Source: Glebionis coronaria
Lineage: Eukaryota; Streptophyta; Magnoliopsida; Asterales; Asteraceae
Length of the DNA: 64,000 nucleotides
Assembly (NCBI GenBank): GCA_025667525.1
Contig: CM046881.1
Coordinates: forward strand, 30,763,580-30,827,579
Direction of reading: 5' to 3'
The first letter of the stretch is position 1. Each line of letters starts with the position of its first letter. The position numbers and the translations under genes were made by a program. Of this stretch, positions 34,625-46,818 are shown piece by piece. The notes under the pieces were generated by a model, which saw only the letters and a program-made list of their open reading frames with translations, ran no database searches and was not told the origin of the DNA.

Positions 34625-34924
34625 GGTACATGGTTGGGAAGGATAAGGATTAACGAAGAGAGGTAACGGATTAAGAAAAAAAGGTTGAGAGGGAAAAGGG
34701 GTCCGATGAACAGGAACCCAGAAATATTAATAAAATGGATTTAAAAGGTTATAAATGGAATGTTTAATGGTGAAATTTTATATGTATAGAGAGCTAATGA
34801 AACAAGAAACAAGGATCCAAAATAAAATTTAAGATCCCATGTTTGGATCTTTAGATGATTCAATGAATAAAATTTAAGGGTTTTTAGAGACAGAAAGGTA
34901 TTTTTAGAGAAAAGTCAGAGAAAA
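34625..34924 (-). other. LINE#1 5' UTR
   Basis: About 300 bases upstream of ORF1. Shares aataaaattta, ggttggatc/tttggatc and gggtttttagagaga blocks with 59945-60286. No gene seen. Confidence 0.6.
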
Positions 34925-35852
34925 CTAAACTCCAATCATACCGGTAAGGAGGTTTAACTAAATAATAGATTTAGTAAACAGCTCGCCATTCAAATAGAAT
35001 GAATTGTTGAATCGAATATAACAAAGTCATATAATACTTAAGCATGAGTTTCTTACATGAAATGTCAAATACTTGTTGTTTAGTTTTGTATATTATTCAC
35101 CTTTTTAGGCTTCTCAAGGATAAATAATATCATTGTTGTTTTGATCAAAGAACGCGACATGTTGTTAGAGAAAACTCATATCTCGACCGTTATATTATGG
35201 TATGCCGCCGAGATATGTTTGTCCGGTGCATTCACAACTACTCCAAATACAAGCTGACCAACTTTTACAACTGGCAAAACACGACAAAAACTAAACAAAA
35301 TAAATTCCTATGTGTGTTTTAACAATCTAAAATCCATGGAAATTGAGTTTTACCGAATTCTATGTGGTCTAGATGGACTGTAAATCAAAAGTCCGGTTTT
35401 TGCTTAGGTTTGGATGATTTGGGCCTTTTTCGACATTTTTGGCTGTTTTGGCCGGTTTTGATCAGTTTTTGACCGGTTAAGTCACTTTTGACCAAGGGTT
35501 TCCAAGAAAAAACTTACTCCTTGTTTCAAGATTTCATTTTCTTAGTCGTGATCTTGGAACGGAGTCATGTAGCACATATTATGGCATTTTTATTGCAACC
35601 CATGTTTTCTGATAATTTCAATCTAAATTTGTTTTTGTGTGTTAGCGATTATGTTTGGGAATCTATTTCCTTACCATATGGAATTAGTAAAACTAACTCC
35701 CTTTTCTATGTTTTTGTATATGTATGTTGTATATATGTGTGTTTATTATGTGAAGACGAAGCACAATAGATTGTAAGTAACTCTACAAATACATACACAA
35801 ATAAAGAAAGGAAAGTGAGTTTAATGTGAGGCCAAGAGCAAAGATCAACAAA
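34925..35852. repeat. Array unit 1 (short form, 928 bp)
   Basis: Core unit, no LINE tail and no gene block. The join where the gene block is missing reads gaaattgagttttaccgaattc (35339-35360). Confidence 0.85.
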
Positions 35853-37124
35853 CTAAATTCCAATCATACCGGTAAGGAGGTTTAACTAAATATTAGATTT
35901 AATAAATAGCTCGCCATTCAAATAGAATGAATTGTTGAATAGAATATAACAAAGTCATATAATACTTAAGCATGAGTTTCTTACTTTTTTTTCTTAAGGG
36001 TAAATTTATTAAGAAAAGGAGCCACAAAGGCAAAGAACAACCAGCTCAAAGCTTATAAAAATAGATAGGACACATCCCTACCTAAAAGCTCTAGCAAAAA
36101 AACATTGGCATGGACAAATCCCATACTCATTGACCAGAAAACCAACTTAAACAAAAATATGACTAAATACATACTTCTCATGAAACATAAAGAGACCTAT
36201 AATTCATGAAATCCAGAAAAAGCATAGCCTGGCAACTCACTCATCAGAAATTATAGAATAACACTTTTTAGCGAACAACTTGGAAAAGAGACCAAGAACC
36301 TGCAACAAAGAACTACCAACTCCTCATATGCCACCAGAAAATACTTGTTGTTTATTTTTGTATATTATTCACCTTTTTAGGCTTCTCAAGGATAAATAAT
36401 ATCATTGTTGTTTTGATCAAAGAACGCGACGTGTTGTTAGAGAAAACTCATATCTCGACCGTTATATTATTGTGTGCCACCGAGATGTGTTTGTCCGGTG
36501 CATTCACAACTACTTCAAATACTAGCTGACCAACTTTTACAGCTGGCAAAACACGACAAAAACTAAACAAAATAAATTTCAGTGTGTGTTTTAACAATCT
36601 AGAATCCGTGGAAATTGAGTTTTACTGGATTCTATGTGGTCTATATGGACTGTAAATCAAAAGTCCGGCTTTTGCTTGGGTTTGGATGATTTTGGCCAGT
36701 TTTGACATTTTTGGCTGTTTTGGCCGCTTTTAATCAGTTTTCGACCAGTTAAGACACTTTTGACCAAGGGTTTCCAAGTCAAAACTTACTCCTTGTTTCA
36801 AGATTTCATTTTCTTAGTCGTGATCTTGAAACGGAGTCATGTAGCACATGTTATGGTCTTTTTATTGCAACCCATGTTTTCTAATAATTTCAATCTAAAT
36901 TTGTTTTTGTGTGTTAGTGATTATGTTTGGGACTCTATTTCCTTACCATATGGAATTATTAAAACTAACTCCCTTTTCTATGTTTTTGTATATGTATGTT
37001 ATATATATGTGTGTTTATTATGTGAAGTCGAAGCACAATAGATTGTAAGTAACTCTACAAATACATACACAAATAAAGAAAGAAAAGCGAGTTTAATATG
37101 AGGCCAAGAGCAAAGATCAACAAA
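35853..37124. repeat. Array unit 2 (LINE-tail form, 1,272 bp)
   Basis: Core plus a 354-bp LINE tail at 35985-36338 after gtttcttac. Confidence 0.85.
35985..36338 (-). mobile_element. 5'-truncated LINE tail in unit 2
   Basis: On the minus strand it ends in CTTAAGAAAAAAAA, the 3' poly(A) end, after gtttcttac. Homologous to the 3' UTR of LINE#2 (57081-57377), sharing ttattaagaaaa, gataggacacatccctacct and acattggcatggaca. At the right joint ten target bases (atgaaatgtc) are missing instead of duplicated. Confidence 0.8.
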
Positions 37125-37527
37125 CTAAACTCCAATCATACCGATAAGGAGGTTTAACTAAATAATAGATTTAATAAATAGCTCGTCATTCAAATAGAAT
37201 GAATTGTTGAATCGAATATAACAAAGTCATATACTTCTTAAGCATGAGTTTCTTACATGAAATATCAAATACTAGTCGTTTAGTTTTGTATATTATTAAA
37301 CTTTTTAGGTTTCTCAAGGATAAATAATGTCATTGTTGGTTTGATCAAACAACGCGGCGTGTTGTTAGAGAAAACTCATATCTCGACCGTTATATTATGG
37401 TGTGCCGCCGAGATGTTGTTTGTCCGGTGCATTCACAACTACTTCAAATACTAGGTGACCAACTTTTACAGCTGGCAAAATACGACAAAAACTAAACAAA
37501 ATAAATTCCTATGTGTGTTTTAACTAT

Positions 37528-37856
37528 CTAGAATCCGTGGAACTTGAGTAGCTTGTTTGCATGCCCGCGAAATGAGATTGAGCCTCCGGTATGAGTTAAG
37601 GAACCTTCTCCTTTTAAACGATTTTGTGTTTTTTTCTTGAATCTCCATATACTTTGATGTTGCCGAGTGAGATATGAAATTTGTCCATGCGAGGTCACTC
37701 ATAAGTATAGGTTTCACCATTTTAGCTCTTAAATCACCATAGCGTCCAGAAGCTTTTGTATCCCATGCTTTCCTCACGCTTGTCTTGGTTTCTTGGTCCT
37801 ATACAAAATGTTTCTATTTTAAATCCAAACAATAAGTATTTATAAAGAACTATAAA
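37528..37856 (-). pseudogene. Transposase_24-like gene, last exon (unit 3)
   Basis: Minus-strand exon ending in TAG at 37528-37530, with the rest of the gene across Tekay#3 at 50263-50689. Readable blocks across two frames: VRKAWDTKASGRYGDLRAKM, LAWTNFISHSATSKYMEIQEK, then in another frame GEGSLTHTGGSISF and the end of the protein. The pattern (aromatic, KA, later HTGGS) is that of Transposase_24 (PF03004), found in the second gene of plant CACTA (En/Spm) transposons. A small deletion relative to unit 6 removes the FFRDI region. Frameshifted, so not functional. Confidence 0.75.
37852..37856. other. Target-site duplication of Tekay#3 (ataaa), left copy
   Basis: ataaa, repeated at 50258-50262. 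Unit 6 has the empty site (aatataaatcttaagaatc, about 54111-54129). Confidence 0.92.
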
Positions 37857-40800
37857 TGTAACACCCCCAAATTTATACAACTTAATACAACGGAAGACTA
37901 GTTGGTGTTACGGGATAGCACATTACTCACATCATAGACAACGCATAAAAATCGAGTCGTTTAATAATAAAGCATTTCCATTCATAAATATCAAAGTTAC
38001 ATAGGTCCCAAGTCATATTATTTCATACAAAGTTTTACAAAGTATTTGAATGGAAATAAGTATTTAGGTGCGGGCCATGAATTCTTGTTGTCTTCCCGAG
38101 AATTACCTTCAAGTACCTGAGATAAGACATGTTAAAATAAAAGGTCAGCGATAACGCCGAGTGAATTCATAGAGTTTAATAAAATCCATCAATATAATAT
38201 CAGTATAAATTTTTTTACTGAAAATCATTTTGTACAAATCATTTTAATAGGCCATAAAATAACCAAAGTCATTTTATACAAATCCTTATCGAAAATTATA
38301 ATATAGGCATTTGCCTTAAAAATCATTATACGAGCCAATGTCGTAAAAACAATCATACGATACGTCTTATGACGTTGTATGAAAATAAAAACCGTGATAT
38401 GAATATGGTTATGAAAACCAAAATACAAACATAATATCAATAGTATGACCCAGTATTGCTAGTCAGGCAATACATCGTAATTCGGAGCGTCTAGTAGTAT
38501 TTCGTTAGTTTTTGGATTATTATAAGCCGCATGACATTGTTACCTTACTAAACCAAAACGGGTAGCTAACCCGATACCAATTTTGGCAATCTAAAGTAGC
38601 GTGTCGTCACAAAGGTCACGCTATGGAAATCTTCTCATACATAAATTCGCTTACCAATCAATGTGGCACGACGGGGATCAACCGTCAAGGCGCGAACTGG
38701 GGTGATCGTCCCCAAATAGTACTATTAAATGCATAAGCGTCTACCAAATCCCGGTAGTTCACAATTCATGCTAATGGGACTTTTAGTGACATAACCTAAC
38801 TTTAATAATCCATTTTATTTCATCTATCGGGTCCATTAATCATTTATTGGGTCATACAATCGGGTCATTTAATCATTCGGGTCCAAAATCAATAAACAAA
38901 CAATCGGGACAAATGGTGTCCTATTTAATAAAAACTAACATATTATCTCCCTTGCGGGTTTATAAAACATTTATAAAAACATTTAAAAGAGTGTGAGGCT
39001 ATGAACTCACGTTGATGTGGGAAGGCGGTTTATCGGCGATTCGGACGTACGATACGTGCTTCAATCACGGAAACCTAGACAAATAATACTCGTCTTAGAC
39101 TCATGTCCAATGACTTTATAAAAATAACAATTATGTATACATATGATGATTATATATATGATGATCAAGTGGGTTTACATATTCTCGTTTACTCATTTTA
39201 GTGTTATATGTCGATAACTTTTATACTAGTTTACTAGTTTTACCCTTTTACGTGTTTTAAGTCCAATAAATTTATTGTAAGTTCTTTAACTTGTTTTAAT
39301 CCATGTTATACTTATTTTATCAGTATCTACACTTTACAATTTGGGCCTAAATGGGTTAAGTCCAATAATAAGTTTATAAGTGTTTTAGTCCATTCTTGTT
39401 GTAGTATTAGTCCAATAACGTTAATTTAGTCCGTTAACGTCCGTATGTCCTATAGTTCGGGTTTTATAGGTTTTTACTTGTTATACATGTTTATATATCA
39501 GTATATAAGTTATATAAAGTTTACATTAGACGGGTCCAACCATCTAAGTTTTATTTAATAAAAACGCTAATTTTACGGTATTAGCCGAAAAAGTCGTAAA
39601 AATCATGTTTATAGTTTTATAACTTATAAAACTTAACAAGTTACCATTTTTATAAAAAGTACACTTATTTAACCTTTTACATACTTATATAAATAAAATC
39701 CATAAGTTAGTGGGTTTTTATTTTATATTTTATACTATTAAATTTTGAGTGCTTATATAATAGTATTATTCTTTAATTTCCAAAATCTGATTTTTATCTT
39801 CACTTTCACCAAAAATGCCATCTCTTGAGTTCTATATAGAGATAGAAGCTCAAATATTTATCACATAAACTACATGATATGTGCTACATTTAACTCTTCT
39901 ATAGCTACTGTTGAATCATCCTTTAAGTATTTTCTAAAAATCGTCCAAAACAGTAACCTCAGATTTATACCCTAAACTTGTTTTGATCATATCTCACTCA
40001 TTACAATGATTCCATTGCATGGCCAACTCTCACATGTGTACAAGACCCATAGCTTACTGTAAATGGATTCTACATCATCATTTTATCAGTCCATGACCTG
40101 TTTATTTACTGTTTTATACAGCCAACAAATTTAACCAATATTTTAACCTTGTTTCTTATGGTTTTTCACCTTTTTAATCATGTTTATCAACACCAAATCC
40201 CCACATAACATTTTTATCATCATATAATCATCATATACATATACAATAGGAAATAAAATACATGTTTACATAATTAAAATAACAAGAAGATGAGGAGGAC
40301 AATCTTTATACCACCAACTTGATGTAGGTTTTGAGTTTGACATGGTTTTGGATGGAGAAACTTATGATGCACCAAGACCATCTTCATGACCACCATGCTT
40401 CATGTACAACTTGTGGAAAATCAGCCCTAAGACACCATGAATAATCCTTCTTGGATGTTATAAGTACCACCAATCAATAGGGTTTTAAAAGAGCTTCATC
40501 TTATGTGTAAATAACATAAGATTCCATGGTAAATTTTTGATCAAAATGGTGTTTTAGGGTGAGATAGGGACGGCTCAAAGAGAGAGTAGAGAGGAAATTT
40601 GGGTGGTTTGCATGTAGGAAATGAGATGAGTGGTAAGTTGCTAATGGTTTTGTGTAAGCCTTAGCTTACATTGTAAGCAAAGGACAAGTGTAGGCTTATA
40701 GTTTACATTTTGACACATCATTGATGTGGTTAGCTTAACATTGCCGCCCATTTGTATAGGGGTGGGCAAGTGTAAACTTGTCCCATCCCTATTAATTTAT

Positions 40801-41295
40801 GGGTATTCCTCGATTCTAGTTTCCTCGATTTGCGTGCCCTCGGGTCGTTTTACGAAAAACGTTTTTTATAAATTATGAATCAACGGCACAAAACGAATCT
40901 AATTAAAAATTGTCTCATCAAAAACGGAGTTCGAAAACGTAAATACGTAATCCTAAGGTTTCCGGTTTAGTCGTGAAGGACGTTAAAATAAAATCGTAAG
41001 TCCTAATCTCTTCTCGTAAATTTGTGAGTTTATGAACCAACACAAATTTAAAACTCCAAAATAATATTCACAAATAAATTTATTTTCTGAAATGTCGGAC
41101 TGTCACCAAAGACGGTGTATGTAAACGTAAGCACGTAACGTTGAATCCTCCGGTTTAGACGTAGTCGATGCTACTTCAAGATGTAAATCCAAATTTCTTC
41201 CCAAAAATAAGTGAGTTCATATTGTAACATTAAAATAATATTTTCAAATAATATTTGAGAATAAAATATCAATCGTAAATTGACGGATTGTCACA
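37857..41295 (-). repeat. Tekay#3 3' LTR (3,439 bp)
   Basis: Plus strand tgtaacacccccaaatt to ggattgtcaca. Compared with the Tekay#2 LTR it has an extra stretch of several hundred bases at about 39330-40170. Otherwise collinear. Confidence 0.92.
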
Positions 41296-41310
41296 GCATT
41301 TACCCCTAAA
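41296..41310 (-). other. Tekay#3 polypurine tract
   Basis: The element strand reads TTTAGGGGTAAATGC before the LTR. The pol stop TAG (41306-41308) after FEDKDPV lies inside it. Confidence 0.75.
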
Positions 41311-44195
41311 CAGGATCTTTGTCCTCAAAGATCATCTTACCTTACTACTCGCTTCTTATAGAGTTAAAGCCATGTGGGTATTTCCTCCACATTCGGTCTT
41401 TTCTCACAAGTGCAATTCATTACAATACACGAGTTCTATCAAACTAACTACGGGAATAAGATCAGGCTAAATGTTGACTTACTTTCTCTATCCATGATGT
41501 TCACGGGTTTCTGATGAATGCAACTTTTCGCCGATCTAAACATTACTAAGGAACAATCATATTTTCACTTGATAGATATTTTATCAAGTTCGATTTACGA
41601 AACAGAATTCACGCAGTTCTTGAAGTCCTAGGGTAGATCCAGCTTATATGCCTTTCAATCCCAACTTTTACATCATCTCAATGGTCCCAAACAACGGGGA
41701 CTTATATCCCATGATTTGTTAGATCATGAATTCTTATTTCCAAGGTTAAAAATTGTGGCATAACTTCGCTACCCATTTGGTACTTCAAGATCTACATTTC
41801 ATATTCACATAACCTCTTGCCTACTACCGGCTGTCAATAATCAAATCCTAATTTCAACAATCATTTCAGATCTCGCGGGTCGGGTATTTTGCAAGGAGAG
41901 GTTCGCCATCATAGGAAACTTAAACCGAAGAGACATGTCCAACTCACAGTGGGTGTATGTCGGATGTCTTCATCTCAACTCTTGCTTACAGATGCTCTAA
42001 TATAGATCCTAACAAGATTCGATCTCAATCCTAACACGATGATTATCAAGGATAATCTCTCTAGAGGAAAACGATTATACGGTCTATTACCAAAGGTCAA
42101 TCGTTCAATCATAAAGCAGCACTTATAGTATTTTGTATCGTTACTTTACCTCTTCCCTTCGATTTGGGGTGGTACATAGTACTCTCATCAAGATTTGTTC
42201 ACAATGACTTCTAAGCAAATCTCAAGAAATTCGATGCGAAGCGAGGATCTTGATAAAGATGTTCGATACAGGCACACTATGTTTACATAACTCTTTTGCA
42301 TTTATCATTAACGGGAATGATATTAGCAGATTTGGCCAGTCTGTCGACGATGACCCAAATCGAATCAAATTCAGATGATGACCTTTGCAATAGCTAGACG
42401 TTACTAATGTATGAGGCGATGTCTGCCTTCATAATTTGCCATTAGTACAACTTCTTCAGACAAAGATACTTTTAATCATAAATGACATAAATAGAATACT
42501 TATACTTACAAATTCCAACGTATCTATATCTCACAATCTCCATATTTATACAATCACAAGTGGTCTTTAAAATATTTATCGCAATTGGCTTCTCAATTCT
42601 AATGGTTCCCACTAGCCGTGAAACCTTTTTATTATCTATATTATCCTTTTTATAAGTATCGGCTATATTTTAAATTGTTTGGCAATTTATTTTGCACCTT
42701 CATTATTAAAGAACATGTCCTAATTGGTTCTTTATCTTTTATACATAATGTGTCGGTATCTATATTCACTTCTCATGATGATATAATTATCATGTCCACA
42801 ATTCACCCATATATTCTTTCTATATTATGCGTCAGTAATTACGTTCACCTTCCTGATGAAATAAATATCATAACCGTATTTATTCAAAATTCTTTCTTCA
42901 CATTTTCTAAGTTTTAATTCTATCTTGACTATTATTTTTGTCCGTTTTACTCAATCCGTCGTCTAAAGCGACGATAATTATCACAATTAATTAAATATTA
43001 AATATTCAATTTTTATGAAATGTAAACATAAAGATGTTAAATTTCTTAGTCCGTCCAATTATATGAAAATGTTCAAAACAAATTTGGATTTAATTAACAA
43101 GATTTTTGTTGATTTATCGAAAATACTTAATAAGATTCGTAAATGTTCGAAAAACCTTTGTTTATACTTTGGTCAAAGTTTTTTTTTTTTAGTTCGAAAA
43201 GCAAAATGTATCGTTCCAAATTTCAAGTCATGGTTTAAATGATTTCCTCAATCCTTCTTAAGTTGTCTTGAGGTATACACAATCATTCCCCTAAACAGGA
43301 GTTTAGTTAAATGATTCGTGTATAAGGGAATAATCCCTAAAAAAATCCTTTGTCAAAACATATTTGCATTTTCTTTTTGGTAAAGTCCAAAGTCTTAAAA
43401 GGGCTCTTAATTTTTGAAGAGTCTATATGCATACATCTTACCATTATTAATCCAACGGTCATTTTATGTAAAGGATCAAGTTTTTAATCCCTAAGCGTTA
43501 ATGGTTCTAATCTTTGAAAGTCAATATAGCTTCAATTATCTATTAATTATACGGTTAAATCATGTAAAGTATTAAGCCGTTAATCACATGTTAAATATTC
43601 AAGGTACAAGTTTTTATTGTTCGGCCAATTCAGGGCAATCTATAATTAATTATTAACTCATTCTTATTCTTATATACAAACATATAGTCCTTAATGATCA
43701 CGAGTATGAATTTATCAAATTACAACCTACACACGTGATTCACCAAATTTATGAATGCTACATGTGTATTGGTCAATCCAAACGACATCACGTGAAACTC
43801 ATAATGTTCATTACAAGTACCAGATGTAGTGATTGGAATACATAATCTTTTCCACAAATGCGAAGTTGATGATAACCATGCCGTGGATCAAATCTTTAAA
43901 ACTTACACTAGAACCTTGTAAATGATCGAACAAATCTTCCATTTCGAGTTATGGATATCGTTTTCGATTGTCAATTTACTCAGTTCACAGTAATCTATAA
44001 ATATAAGGAATGATAACACCATAGCTCTTCAGGATGACAGGCTTGGTATAATAAAATCTTTTTCCTACAAATCTCTCAGTTGTACGGTAATTCCTTTAAT
44101 TTAGATGGTGCTGACGTACAGTGCACAAGCCACAGGTGCAGCACTGGGAATATAATCAATATCAATTTCAACTTGCCTTAATGGTGGAAGTCTAG
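41306..44195 (-). pseudogene. Tekay#3 pol relic
   Basis: Same order as in Tekay#2: LPPLRQVEIDIDYIPSAAP near 44120-44195, RFDPRHGYHQL near 43858-43890, HYEFHVMSFGLTN near 43770-43810 in a shifted frame, TAA at 43720-43722, then DKFILVIIKDYM near 43676-43714. Integrase fragment SSSEFDSIWVIVDRLAKSAN at about 42320-42385, shortened by a deletion. C-terminal FEDKDP. Some blocks are better preserved than in Tekay#2, but the shared lesions remain. Confidence 0.85.
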
Positions 44196-46803
44196 GTAAT
44201 TTACCAACAAATACTTACTACAGAATTATCTTTTAATAAATTCATATTAAGTTCTTTCTAGATTATAATATCTGCAACTAGTTCACAACCATTCACGGTA
44301 TAATTTTAAGTCTAAATGCAGGATATGGTCATCCATCAAGAATTATTTAGATCACTTTTGATAATCAACATCTTATCATTTAGGGAATTCTACTCGAGTT
44401 CCCATCAATTAAGACAACGTCGTCCTGTCTTAATCAATCAATCCATTCTACTGGCACTATCAACTTCTCAGTTTTATTGCCGCCGATAAGATGTGAACTT
44501 CTCAAAAGACTAATAATAACTCATAATCCTTCACAAATTCAGGGATATTCGGAGACACAACTACTATTAAAAGAGTAAGGTCAACGCATAATCTATGCGA
44601 GAGAATTTCAAATCAGATACAGACGAAAACATTTAACGAATATGAATATATCCCATGTTTTCATAATTTAAGTACGCATTCGAAAGCTCCTGGATCATTA
44701 CCCAGGTCATTCAAATGAAATCAAATCAAAAGAAATGATAAGAACGTCAATACATCCAGTCGGGTATCAACACTTGGTAATCAGATACTTTTCCTAAGAA
44801 TCTCACTACGGGAGAATTAGACAAGAAAGAATTGTCAATTGTCAAATACGACAGTTTCCACAGATGAGTAAATTCAACTCAGAAGAATAGATGGCACTGG
44901 CACATATGTAGATGTCTCTAACATTATGTCCCTATTTTGCACTTCTTGCAGATCTCATAAAATTTAATCTTTCACAAGCTTCAAAGAAAATGTAGTGTTT
45001 ATTAATCAGTTTTATGGTGACTACTAATCAGCCTTGCATGGTCCATTCCAAATTGTATGTAGGCGCGCAACTATATACAATTTCAAGATTAACGATGCAA
45101 TACTCAGTTCGTCAAAATTTTATCATCATGTTTATAATAGAAACATTTTCATGCTTAATTCTTAAATAAGAATCAAAAATAAATTTACAAAGATTTTCTT
45201 TGTCATGAAAACAATTAAGTTTCTAAAGCGTTTCATAAACAACTTCATTTCGATAACAATCACTTATAAATCTCACTTTGAATAATCCTTATAGTGATGA
45301 AAATTAAATTTTCTCAAAGGATACCGTTTTAACTTTATAAAAACAATGAGTGATCTGCAAAAGAGTGATGAAAGCTTGTTCACTAAGAACTAACTACAAT
45401 ACGATAAGAAATGAGCTTTAGCCAAACAATCATGAGATTCATGATCTCGATGGCGAATAATCCACAACGTAACTCAAATAGAGATGAGTACTTGCTCAAT
45501 GGTTGCATCACTAATGCGAACACTAGGATGAAGCAATAAAGATAGATAACATCGATATATGTAGGATTTAGCAATCAAAGGTAGCCTTTTTCATTAATCA
45601 CAAACAAGTCAAAATTGTACCGTAACACATTACATGTCACTATGTTATACAATTCTCAGAACTCATCCTACCAACTGATGTCTCAGTTAAGTTAGGGATT
45701 ATTTTTAAAAGATACCACAATGAATACTAATCTACAAGAGTCATTAGGTGTTCCACATGTCCCAGAAGATCCATCGGTCTCAATTCAGAAGAAGATTTCT
45801 TCAATTAATTTCTTGGACACTGGGCATCCTCGTCAGTGGACAATGGCCTAGGAACAACCTTTAACACGAAACTACAATCATTTAAAACCTTATAATTCAA
45901 TCACAGAACTTAACGACTTATATTAACAATCTCATATTCCATACAGGTTAAATTTTACTTTTATTTATTCAAGTTTCGACCACTTTTATACTCAATTTGA
46001 CATCCTACCTTATTCTCCAATACTTACAACCTTATTCTTCGGCCTTGTAAAGGCAATACAATCTCAATATGAATCAACACTTAATTTCCAATCCTATTAG
46101 CTCTTACAACAACAATTATCAAATGAGTCATTAATACGAAATGACTTGATCATTCAACTAGACTTCTCGGAAAGGTATTAGTGGCATGAGGCTTTTGGGT
46201 ACTGGTTCCAATGACAGCCTCAAGTGCAACATTCACCCTTTCGATTTCAAATTTAAGAATTGGATGACAACGAATCAGATGACACCTTTCCAGGTGGTAA
46301 CGTTTTGTCAAACTCCACTCTATAAGGAAAGATCGTCATGACATCGATATAAGATTTAATCTCGCCAATTCTTCTCTAATATCACAATCAACTAATATCT
46401 ATATTTCTACGAATATCAATCATTTGTTGGGATTATAAATATCCGCAACATGGTTTAGATCTAGGATAGCTAGAATTCCTACGAGAATAGCTTCGATTAA
46501 TTTACTAGGGGAGTTAGGGTTACTTGTGACAATCTACGTCGTATAAATACCTCGTATAAAAATCAAAATAATCATCAAACAATCATGTAATAAAATTACA
46601 TCATATATATATATAATCCAAGTTATATATATATTAAAATAACACTTCTCAGTCTTGGCCTTGTCGGTAACTCGGGAATTCTTCGGCACCGTTATAGTCA
46701 AAAGATTTTTAGACATTTTTAGAAAAATGTTTATAGTTAAAAGATTTTGAAAAGTTTTATTCAAAACCTTAGTTTTAAAAATCTTTCGTTCTCTATAACG
46801 AGA
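44196..46803 (-). other. Tekay#3 gag/protease region, not recognisable
   Basis: 2.6 kb collinear with Tekay#2 15721-18410. No usable frame. Includes the short AT tract at 46601-46636. Confidence 0.5.
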
Positions 46804-46815
46804 GCTCTGGTACCA
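46804..46815 (-). other. Tekay#3 primer-binding site
   Basis: TGGTACCAGAGC on the element strand, three bases from the LTR; same variant as Tekay#2. Confidence 0.8.
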
Positions 46816-46818
46816 AAC

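Larger units (their letters stand above)
31977..34924 (-). mobile_element. L1-type LINE, 5' part (LINE#1)
   Basis: Minus-strand non-LTR retrotransposon. 5' UTR at about 34625-34924, ORF1 at 34624-32132, start of ORF2 at 32135-31977, where Tekay#1 interrupts it. The remainder should lie beyond the other end of Tekay#1, off the left edge. Its 5' end abuts an array unit at about 34924, so it probably inserted into the array. The 5' UTR is homologous to that of LINE#2 (60130-60280). Confidence 0.85.

Noticed and set aside
35488..35769. 93-codon plus-strand frame (MTKGFQ... ) recurring in array units at 36760, 53020, 54672, 56064 and 60678
   Set aside because: It recurs because the DNA unit recurs. 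Start, frame and length change from unit to unit through small indels, and it has no recognisable domain.
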